From positions 1 to 49,707 of IMG/VR virus record IMGVR_UViG_3300031673_000080: a DNA stretch of 49,707 nt. One strand, written 5' to 3'. A program made the translations under genes and the position numbers. Source of the DNA: a virus. The notes under the pieces were generated by a model. The model had not been told where the DNA came from, did no database searches, and saw only the letters and a list, made by a program, of their open reading frames with translations. Numbering within the stretch: the first letter of the stretch is position 1; every line of letters starts with the position of its first letter. Positions 1-6,682 of the stretch are shown here, one piece after another.

Positions 1-219
1 CCGGACGGTCGGGTGTATTTCTGGGGCAAAGATGCCGTCCAGATCACGTCCCCCGACAAGGCGGGCCTCGACTGGCTTCCCGGAGATTCCGGGAACGTCC
101 TGTCGCGGGTCCAGGGCAAGGACGAGTACGCCGCGAACCTGCGGTGGTACTACAACATGACGGCCAGGAAACCCCGGAACATCGGCGTCCTTCGGTACGT
201 CAAGCACGCGAGTGCTTAA
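1..219 (+). CDS. Major capsid protein, C-terminal fragment (second allele)
   Basis: The reading frame is open from base 1 and ends at the TAA at 217-219. It encodes the last 72 residues of the capsid protein found complete at 46443-47762. Only one residue differs (Tyr for Trp in the KDE-Y/W-AAN stretch), with a few silent changes. The window therefore starts inside this gene. It is not a free-standing small gene. An AAGGAGAT ribosome site for the next gene overlaps its stop. Confidence 0.9.
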   Translation, partial: PDGRVYFWGKDAVQITSPDKAGLDWLPGDSGNVLSRVQGKDEYAANLRWYYNMTARKPRNIGVLRYVKHASA

Positions 220-229
220 GGAGATTGCC

Positions 230-577
230 ATGCTTGAATCAGCGGATCAAATCGTCAATAAGCTCAAGGTCGGCAGCCTCATCAGCAAGGTTCTTCTCAG
301 CGCGGTCGATGCGGAGAGCATCGCGCCCGAGGGTTACTCCGTCGTCAATCTCACCCAGGCCGGGGCCGCGGAAACGCGCGGCCTAGCCAACGGGACCGAG
401 GGACAGCGGCTTGTTATCGTCAACACGGCCTACGCCGCCGACACAGTCATCACCCCCACGGCGCTTGCCAACGCGACGGCCATCACCTTCAATGCCGTAG
501 GCGATGCCTGGGAAGGCATCTTCCTGAGCGGCGAGTGGTGGACGATCAACCTCTACGGGACCGCCGCCATCGCCTAA
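230..577 (+). CDS. Putative capsid decoration or head-stabilising protein, haplotype A
   Basis: This is a 115-residue protein starting at an ATG 7 bases after AAGGAG, directly downstream of the capsid gene. It is homologous to the 118-residue product of 47773-48129 but strongly diverged. Shared landmarks are the AVDAE stretch near residue 30, LTQAG/LITQAG near 48, AETR and the EGQ-x-x-IVNT/INT core. The composition is Ala/Thr/Val-rich and beta-prone, with no signal peptide or membrane segment. Position after the capsid gene and before a hairpin suggests a capsid accessory role. That role is inferred from context only. Confidence 0.6.
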   Translation: MLESADQIVNKLKVGSLISKVLLSAVDAESIAPEGYSVVNLTQAGAAETRGLANGTEGQRLVIVNTAYAADTVITPTALANATAITFNAVGDAWEGIFLSGEWWTINLYGTAAIA

Positions 578-604
578 GTCCAAAGGCACATAGAATGGAC
601 AAAC

Positions 605-644
605 GGGGCGGATCGGATATCCTAAAGGCCGACCGCCCCTTTTT
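605..644 (+). terminator. Rho-independent-type hairpin between the two decoration genes
   Basis: GGGGCGG (605-611) pairs with CCGCCCC (633-639), extended by TCGG/CCGA, with a conserved 12-base loop. Five Ts follow. The other haplotype (48157-48191) keeps the structure through compensatory changes, so the RNA hairpin is probably selected. It may act as a partial terminator that sets the ratio of capsid/decoration 1 to decoration 2. Confidence 0.8.
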
Positions 645-673
645 CTCTCGCGCTACATAGGAGTGCGCATAAA

Positions 674-1480
674 ATGAGTATTCTCAAAGGTAACTTCAGC
701 AGCGGTTTCCTCTTGTCTTCACAGCGCGTCAAGCTGAACGTCGCCATGAAGGGCAAGAACACGGACAGCGTCCTTTGGCTCTACGGAGAGCCCGCCAATG
801 GCCAAGTTGCTGGCGGGGCCGATGGGTGCGAGCTCGCCCAGGGCGTCCTGAAATGCGAGTTCTATCGCCTTTCCGGCCAGCAGTTCCTCACCGCAGACGC
901 GTCCAACGCGGACTTCGACTGGGGCGGGGCCTACGACGTGGCCGCCCGGATCAGCGTCGGAAACTATGCGGCCAACACGTCGTCCTACGGCGGCATCCAG
1001 GCGCTTCGGGTCTATTGTCGCCAATACTCCGGCGGGTCGATCGCCAACATGCTTGGCGCGGAGATCTCCGTCGATGAGCGCGGCACGGGCAGCCCGTCCT
1101 GCGCCAATATCGTCGGTTGTCTCGTCACCATGCGGGTGAACAATATCGTTTCCGGAAACGCCAACGTCCTCGTCGTCGAGGACAACTCGCAGGGGAGCCT
1201 CACGGCGACGACCTGTACGGCAACGGCCATGGTCAAGATCCGCGGGGTTCAGACCATCGCCAGCGGAGCGCGTGCCACGGCCATCCACTTCGAGGCCGCC
1301 GCGGTCTCCGGGTGGACGAATGCTTTCTCTTTCCAGACGGCGGCCGGGAAGGAGGGGTTCACCGGAGGTTTGACAACGGCGGACGTGGCAGCCACCGATG
1401 TCGGTGGGTACATCAAAGTCTACGATGTCGCTGGAGCTAGAACGCTCTACATCGCCTGTCGGGTGAACGCTCCGGCTTAA
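674..1480 (+). CDS. Putative decoration or head-fibre protein, haplotype A
   Basis: This 268-residue protein starts at an ATG after a GGAGTG site and lies in its own segment between two hairpins. It is rich in Gly, Ala, Ser and Thr with short beta-type segments, for example around GGAYDVAARISVGNY (about residue 85) and FSFQTAAGKEGFTGG (about residue 220). No transmembrane segment or enzyme motif is seen. The homologue at 48223-49029 has exactly the same length; its N-terminal third and C-terminal 50 residues are well conserved, while residues about 130-210 vary. I infer a surface-exposed virion protein from its position just after the capsid and small decoration genes. The family was not recognised. 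Confidence 0.6.
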   Translation: MSILKGNFSSGFLLSSQRVKLNVAMKGKNTDSVLWLYGEPANGQVAGGADGCELAQGVLKCEFYRLSGQQFLTADASNADFDWGGAYDVAARISVGNYAANTSSYGGIQALRVYCRQYSGGSIANMLGAEISVDERGTGSPSCANIVGCLVTMRVNNIVSGNANVLVVEDNSQGSLTATTCTATAMVKIRGVQTIASGARATAIHFEAAAVSGWTNAFSFQTAAGKEGFTGGLTTADVAATDVGGYIKVYDVAGARTLYIACRVNAPA

Positions 1481-1490
1481 CGGAATTCAC

Positions 1491-1512
1491 GGGGGGAGGT
1501 TTTTCTCCCCCC
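1491..1512 (+). terminator. GC-rich hairpin after the second decoration gene
   Basis: GGGGGGAG and CTCCCCCC form an 8-bp stem with a 6-base loop just after the stop codon. The T-run (1521-1527) lies 9 bases downstream rather than directly after the stem, so this may stabilise an mRNA end or act as a weak terminator. The same stem occurs at 49040-49061 with a changed loop only. Confidence 0.55.
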
Positions 1513-1538
1513 TATCTCTAATTTTTTAGGAGGAACAG

Positions 1539-1913
1539 ATGAAAAAGGAAAACGTGAAGAAAGAGAACGTGGCCCCCGTGGCCCCCGCGGCGCCTACGGT
1601 CATCCTGACCGTGAAGGACAGGCTCCTCTTCCAGGAGTTCTTCCCGGAGAGGGGGAATCTGGTGACGAAGATCATGGAGAAGGACATCGCCGAGAAGGTG
1701 GTCGTCGGACAGGAAGAGTCCAAGGAGATCGGCCTGACGGTTCGCCCCGGCGGTCAAGGCGTGACGTGGAAGGACGACAAGGCCAAGGATAAGGCTTTCA
1801 CCTTCACGGCCGCCGAGATCATGTTCCTCAAGGACCAGGTCGAGCGCCTGGACAAGGCCAACGCCTTCACGGCTGACACAGCGCAGGTCGCAAAGAAGAT
1901 CAAGGCAATGTGA
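1539..1913 (+). CDS. Small virion-region protein with Lys/Pro/Ala-rich N-terminus
   Basis: This is a 124-residue protein preceded by TTAGGAGGAACAG. The N-terminus is a charged near-repeat (MKKENVKKENV) followed by an Ala/Pro stretch, probably disordered. The folded part (about residues 25-124) begins VKDRLLFQEFFPERGN and ends in helices with many Lys and Asp. The homologue at 49090-49455 has a three-residue shorter linker and an otherwise nearly identical core. The stop overlaps the next start (TGATG), so the two are translationally coupled. The function is unknown; a head-completion or assembly role is only positional inference. Confidence 0.7.
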   Translation: MKKENVKKENVAPVAPAAPTVILTVKDRLLFQEFFPERGNLVTKIMEKDIAEKVVVGQEESKEIGLTVRPGGQGVTWKDDKAKDKAFTFTAAEIMFLKDQVERLDKANAFTADTAQVAKKIKAM

Positions 1914-2350
1914 TGTTCAAGCCGAACGTGCCGAAGGGATTTGCTAAGGCCCTGGCAAGAATTGATAAAACTTACCGCTGTGAGGATACCGAGGACCATA
2001 ACGGCTATTTCATCATCAAGGACATCGACCTGAGCATTAAGGAGAACGACGGGAAAACCCTTCCGATCATAGGCCGTGACCTCAAGACCCTTCGCGTTCG
2101 CGGCCCCATGCCGATTCTCTGGATCTCCGGATTCGATGAGCAATGGCTTGAAGTCTTGAGGGCCATGAAGCTCAAGGGCATAGAGTTGAGAATCTTCGAT
2201 AACCCTCTAGCAGAACTGGCCTATTACCAGAAACTCAAGCGAGAGGCGAAGGCGAAAAAGGAAGAATTGGCCGTGGACATGGTCTCCGAAGGGCTGATGG
2301 AAGCGGATCGGCTCTCGCGGAAGAAATCATTCTCCTACGGCGGCTCATAA
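1913..2350 (+). CDS. Conserved 145-residue protein of the head-connector region
   Basis: The protein starts at the ATG of a TGATG overlap; an in-frame GTG one codon earlier is the alternative. The N-terminal half is mixed alpha/beta with LSIKENDGKTLPIIGRDL near residue 42. The C-terminal 45 residues are a Lys/Glu-rich helix. Haplotype B (49455 to the window end) is identical except for a short block around residues 24-32. No domain was recognised. Between the decoration genes and the adaptor it may help complete the head or join head and tail, which is inference. Confidence 0.7.
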   Translation: MFKPNVPKGFAKALARIDKTYRCEDTEDHNGYFIIKDIDLSIKENDGKTLPIIGRDLKTLRVRGPMPILWISGFDEQWLEVLRAMKLKGIELRIFDNPLAELAYYQKLKREAKAKKEELAVDMVSEGLMEADRLSRKKSFSYGGS

Positions 2351-2369
2351 ATCGTAACAGGAGGCTATC

Positions 2370-2693
2370 ATGGCCAATGACATCACCACCCATCCGCGTC
2401 TCTGGTCGCTCGACACGGTCGAGGCGGTCAAGGCTGCGGGGAATAGGGTATTCGTTCGGCACGTCCATTATCAGCCGGCCGAGGTCGACAACGCCCTGGT
2501 CATATCCGAATATGGCCCGGACGGAACGACGGCCCAGAACGTGATCCGCATGAAGGCCGGCCCCGCGGTCGTTCTGCCGCTCGACCGTCACTACGATCCG
2601 CCCCTTGACCTTAACGGGCTCTACCTGAGCACCATCACGGCCGGGACGGTCTACCTGACCATCGACAAGGTCCAGCCGAAGATTACGGAATAA
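2370..2693 (+). CDS. Small virion-region protein, beta-rich
   Basis: This 107-residue product is preceded by AGGAGGCTATC. It is predicted mostly beta (YLSTITAGTVYLTIDKV near the C-terminus), with no Cys cluster, signal peptide or membrane segment. It follows the 145-residue gene by 19 bases. The next gene is an HNH endonuclease that appears inserted, so in an ancestor this gene probably abutted the adaptor gene. The function is unknown. A head-tail joining or decoration role would fit its size and place. Confidence 0.65.
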   Translation: MANDITTHPRLWSLDTVEAVKAAGNRVFVRHVHYQPAEVDNALVISEYGPDGTTAQNVIRMKAGPAVVLPLDRHYDPPLDLNGLYLSTITAGTVYLTIDKVQPKITE

Positions 2694-2703
2694 GGAGGTC
2701 GCC

Positions 2704-3150
2704 ATGACCAAGGCTCTCTCGCCTGGACAGCGGGGGTTCAAGCACTCTGCCGATACGAAAAAAAAGATCAGTATCGCTTTGTCTGGCAGAAGACTATCCC
2801 CCGAACACAAAAAGAATTTGAGTGCGGCAAAAATAAAAAGCGGCGAAGCCAAAAGAGAAAACAATCCCGCATGGAAAGGTGGAAAACACCTCAATAACGG
2901 ATATGTTTGTATTTTGGCAGAGGGCGATACGAGAACAGGGTTGAGCAAAACAACCAAATATAGGCACGAACATACTGTCATAGCAGAAAAAGCCCTAGGG
3001 AGAAGGCTTAGAAAGAACGAAATGGTCCATCACGTTAACGGGAAAAAGGACGACAACAGAAACTGCAACCTTCTTGTTTGTGACCATTCGTTCCACAAGT
3101 GGCTTGAAGCTAGAATGTGTCGCTTATATCAAAAGGAGCATTTCACATGA
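2704..3150 (+). CDS. NUMOD3-HNH homing-type endonuclease
   Basis: A 148-residue protein. Residues about 15-50 carry NUMOD3-like DNA-binding repeats (SADTKKKISIALSGR, then SPEHKKNLSAAK). The C-terminal half has an HNH core with EHTVIAEKALGR and MVHHVNGKKDDNRNCNL, where the His-His and Asn are the expected catalytic and metal residues. The DNA is visibly more AT-rich and Lys-rich than its neighbours, as expected for a mobile gene. Its stop overlaps the adaptor ATG, and its last bases supply the adaptor's AAGGAG site. Its first four residues (MTKA) match those of the adaptor. Confidence 0.9.
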   Translation: MTKALSPGQRGFKHSADTKKKISIALSGRRLSPEHKKNLSAAKIKSGEAKRENNPAWKGGKHLNNGYVCILAEGDTRTGLSKTTKYRHEHTVIAEKALGRRLRKNEMVHHVNGKKDDNRNCNLLVCDHSFHKWLEARMCRLYQKEHFT

Positions 3151-3863
3151 CGAAAGCTCAAATATTGCAAGCAGTAAGAGACCTCGTAAATGAACAGTCC
3201 GGCGACAGCGGCGCATCATTGGACGACGCGGGAAATCTCGAGGGATTCGTTGGTGATGCAGTCGAACAGGTCGTTCTGGACCTCGTAGACACCTATCCGA
3301 ACGAACTCCTGACCTACGAGGACGTGAGCATGGTCGCGGGCGTGAAAACCTACGCCCTCACGAAGGAGTTCTGGCAGATACTCAAAATCGCCAAGACCGT
3401 TGCCGGCGAGAACGAGACGGAGATGGATGTCATCGACCCGCTCTCCCATCAATACGCCGAGACGCACGACGAGACGAGCGCGAGGCCTTGCGGGGCGAAC
3501 ATCATCAACGGGACGCTCTACATCCACCCGACGCCATCGACGGCGATCACGGACTACATCCGAGTCTGGGGGATCCGGCCAGAAGCCACATCTATGCCCG
3601 ACCCGACCGGACCGGCCTATCTTCCCCGGGTGACGCACCGCCTCATCGTCTTTTGGGCGGCCTCGCTCGTCGCGGAGACGTTCGGAGCGAAGAAAACGGC
3701 CGGAAGGTTCCTCGCCCTCTATTCGAACCGGCTCGAGAAGATCAAGTCCATGCAGAAGGGCAAATTTCAGCAAGCCCCTCGCTTTGTCCGCGAGTCCGTT
3801 GTGGAGAGAACTACGAGAGACACAAGAGAACGAGTTTTCTACGATCTTGATTGGGATGGATAA
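3147..3863 (+). CDS. Head-tail adaptor (P22 gp4-like)
   Basis: This 238-residue protein starts at the ATG overlapping the HNH stop, 10 bases after AAAAGGAG. The N-terminal helices (about residues 1-50, ending in LVDTYPNELLTYED) and the following beta part with alternating polar residues (VKTYALTKEFWQILKI) resemble short-tail adaptor proteins that bind under the portal. The C-terminus is basic. Its place between head genes and the 934-residue hub gene supports a connector role. Family assignment is by pattern, not alignment. Confidence 0.65.
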   Translation: MTKAQILQAVRDLVNEQSGDSGASLDDAGNLEGFVGDAVEQVVLDLVDTYPNELLTYEDVSMVAGVKTYALTKEFWQILKIAKTVAGENETEMDVIDPLSHQYAETHDETSARPCGANIINGTLYIHPTPSTAITDYIRVWGIRPEATSMPDPTGPAYLPRVTHRLIVFWAASLVAETFGAKKTAGRFLALYSNRLEKIKSMQKGKFQQAPRFVRESVVERTTRDTRERVFYDLDWDG

Positions 3864-3877
3864 CTTAGGAGATTCTT

Positions 3878-6682
3878 ATGATCGAGAGTATTGAGGGCCT
3901 TAAATCGGTCCCTATCTCGCTGTCCGGCGGGGTCGATGAAATAAGCCCATCCGACAGTCTTGCCCCGGGCGATTGTGTCAAGATGACCAACTGGCGTCTG
4001 ACCAAGGACGGGAAGAGAATCCAGAAACGCGGCGGACTCCAAGAAGAGGCCACGGCGTTCGGGGAGGACGTCTACGGCTACGCTACCTATTTCGATACGA
4101 CCCCTGCGTTTTGCCAGCTCGCCGTCCTCGAGACCGAGATTCAGCGGAAGGTCGGGGGTGCGGCATGGGCGAACATCTACGACTGGCCGGCCGCGGCGAC
4201 CATCGACCATACCGTCAAACCTCTCGAAATCCAGGGCAAGCAGTTCATCATCACGGAAAAGGGAAGTCGCGTCATCCTGGCAGACGGGACCATCCGGCAG
4301 ATTGGGATAAGTCCTCCCCTGACCCTTCCCACGCTTGCCGCAAATTATGTGACAACAGCTCCGTTCTCGATTAACGAATTATTCCCCTACGCTAACACCG
4401 CGGCCTTAGATGCCGTGTGGACAGACGATGATTCTGGGGGCGGGGTATCGACGCAGGAGACCGCAGACCCGTATGGTGCTCCTGGGCCTGACGCCGATGC
4501 TCATTATGTGAAATTCTCTACTCCCGCAGGTGGGGGAGTCATAGCGAAGAGGTGGAGAACAGGAGCCGTCGACATCGGATCTGTTTATTCTATTAATTTC
4601 GCTACCTACTTTAAAACGCTGAACGCCTTCCATGCGTTCCTGATGTTCCACAACGGGTTTAGGGTTGCTGTCTACAATGGATCATTCCTCGTTGAACTCC
4701 ACATATGTAAAGACGGAATCTTTCTTACGGGGAATAACGATATCCCACGAAGAATATCTACTGACGTAACTCCTCTCGAAAAATGGATTACCTGGAATGT
4801 TTCTGTCGATGGCTCCGATCATCAGAAAATTATAGTCACCGTTTACAGGACGGTTGACGGAACTCCCACTTCGGTAACGATACCCAACCACTATCATCCG
4901 GACACCAATTTTCCCAATGACGTTTTTTTGGAGTTGGCGAACAGGATCGCTACCGATGCTCAAGAAGCGTGGGTCGATTTCATCAAGGTTGTTCCCGTCG
5001 ACGAAGACGCGGCCGTGATTACCGGGGCATACCGATATGCCGTGTCTTTCGTTAGAACGGGGAACTACGGATGTGAATCCAATCCAATAAAATCGGTAAT
5101 CGGAACACCTGCGTTCAGCGTGGCTCCAGGTCTCGACGACATGACCGTGAGTGCAGAGTCAACGTATACCGGGAACGTGAACAGAACCATTCGCGTCTAC
5201 GTCAAAACTGCCGCATCCCCCCAGGATACAATCCAATGGTCAGACGATGCCGGGTTGACCTGGAGCGCAGAGATCAAGTTGGCAACGAAGGTATACCTTG
5301 GATTCGGGATCACCGTAAACTTCGCCGCTATAACAGGGCATACGGCAACGAACTATTGGGAAATCGTATGTTCCGCATGTTCTGTGGTAGCGACCGGGCA
5401 ACAAGTCACCTTGACGAATATCCCCGTCCCCTCTCCTGCTGATACCCAAGTTACGGCGAGGAAGATCTACCGGACAGATGCCGGAGGGTCTATCTTCTAC
5501 TACCTGACGACAATCTACGATGGGGCAGTAACTACCCAGATAATCGACAACTTCCCAGATACGGGCGGCCTTGGCGAAGAGATGGAAGAGGACCGCGACC
5601 TGTTCACCGAGGCCACCACAGGACAGGCCGGCAGTCTTTCGACAACGATCGGAAAGTTCTCCGAATGGTGGGATGACCGGCTCTGGATTGCAGACCACGT
5701 CCAGAACCTCATCTATTACTCAGCGGTCAGATCCGGGGGCGGGGTCCCCGAAGAGTTCTCGATCAGCGAACGGTTCGTCCCTATTCGCAGAGGCGACCAG
5801 GGCGATGTCATCACGGCCATGAAGGCCTACAAGGACGCCCTCTACGTCTTCAAGCGGAACGACATCTTCATCATCCAGAAATCCATGAACGGGTACGGTG
5901 TCTACCACTTGAACAGCGACGTGGGTTGCATCGCCGACGGTTGTGTCGAGGTCGTCAACGATTTCCTGATGTTCCCCTCGGAGCGAGGACTCGAGGTTTA
6001 CGATGGGGTAAGGACTTACTCACCGGACTTTTCCGTGGCCATCAACAAGACCTTCCTGACGGCCGACCCGGCCGGCTACAAATACACGAGTATCGTTCAC
6101 GACAAGGAGTATAACGAGGCCTGGCTGTCGATCTCGAGCCGCTTGGATGGAGCGGCGGCCATCACGATCGTCTGGAACTACATCAAGAACAAGTTCTTTT
6201 TCTTCCAGTTCTACAAGACGCCGTCCTGCCTCGTCTCCTGTAAGGATTCGACCGGGAAGCGCGTCGTGAAGATGGGGACCCAGGACGGGTTCGTCCTCCT
6301 TTGCGACTACGGCACGGCTGACCACACGACGGCGATCACCGCCACCTACCGCAAGGGCTGGCTGGACATGGGCGCTCACGGTATCGGGCGGCTCATCCAG
6401 ACAAAGTTCGAACTCCCCGCCACCAAAACGATCACGCTCAACGTCTACGTCAACATGGAATGGGACGTCTTCCGAACGGCGGCACTTACGGGGGTTACTC
6501 CAACGGCGACAGACATCGAAATCAGGCGGGTGATCGGGGACAAGGCGGAGCTGGGGACCAGGCATCGCTGGATCGCAGTCGAGTATGTGAACGCCGAAGA
6601 CTGCGGCGGGGACTGCAAAATCAACGAGGCTAACATCATTGTCCGTCCGGACGTGATAAAGAAAAAGACCTATGCCGACTAA
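3878..6682 (+). CDS. Tail hub / stabilisation-type structural protein with lectin-like insert
   Basis: This 934-residue protein is preceded by TTAGGAGATTCTT. The N-terminus (LSGGVDEISPSDSLAPGDC, then NWRLTKDGKRIQKRGG) resembles phage proteins that bind the connector and carry repeated beta modules. Residues about 165-373 form a beta-sandwich-like block in visibly lower-GC DNA (4370-5000), which may be an acquired carbohydrate-binding domain. The C-terminal half has repeated propeller-like strands (YKDALYVFKRNDIFIIQKS, near residue 650). It follows the adaptor and overlaps the fibre gene by 11 bases. Probably the tail nozzle or hub. Confidence 0.6.
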   Translation: MIESIEGLKSVPISLSGGVDEISPSDSLAPGDCVKMTNWRLTKDGKRIQKRGGLQEEATAFGEDVYGYATYFDTTPAFCQLAVLETEIQRKVGGAAWANIYDWPAAATIDHTVKPLEIQGKQFIITEKGSRVILADGTIRQIGISPPLTLPTLAANYVTTAPFSINELFPYANTAALDAVWTDDDSGGGVSTQETADPYGAPGPDADAHYVKFSTPAGGGVIAKRWRTGAVDIGSVYSINFATYFKTLNAFHAFLMFHNGFRVAVYNGSFLVELHICKDGIFLTGNNDIPRRISTDVTPLEKWITWNVSVDGSDHQKIIVTVYRTVDGTPTSVTIPNHYHPDTNFPNDVFLELANRIATDAQEAWVDFIKVVPVDEDAAVITGAYRYAVSFVRTGNYGCESNPIKSVIGTPAFSVAPGLDDMTVSAESTYTGNVNRTIRVYVKTAASPQDTIQWSDDAGLTWSAEIKLATKVYLGFGITVNFAAITGHTATNYWEIVCSACSVVATGQQVTLTNIPVPSPADTQVTARKIYRTDAGGSIFYYLTTIYDGAVTTQIIDNFPDTGGLGEEMEEDRDLFTEATTGQAGSLSTTIGKFSEWWDDRLWIADHVQNLIYYSAVRSGGGVPEEFSISERFVPIRRGDQGDVITAMKAYKDALYVFKRNDIFIIQKSMNGYGVYHLNSDVGCIADGCVEVVNDFLMFPSERGLEVYDGVRTYSPDFSVAINKTFLTADPAGYKYTSIVHDKEYNEAWLSISSRLDGAAAITIVWNYIKNKFFFFQFYKTPSCLVSCKDSTGKRVVKMGTQDGFVLLCDYGTADHTTAITATYRKGWLDMGAHGIGRLIQTKFELPATKTITLNVYVNMEWDVFRTAALTGVTPTATDIEIRRVIGDKAELGTRHRWIAVEYVNAEDCGGDCKINEANIIVRPDVIKKKTYAD

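Larger units (their letters stand above)
1..2165. repeat. Left copy of divergent terminal repeat
   Basis: This stretch corresponds gene for gene to bases 47544-49707. It runs from the capsid C-terminus through two putative decoration genes and a 124-residue gene into a 145-residue gene. The offset stays between 47542 and 47552, with small indels. The ends of the block are nearly identical and the middle is strongly diverged. This implies a circular or permuted genome of about 47.5 kb assembled across two haplotypes, or less likely a real diverged duplication. Confidence 0.9.
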
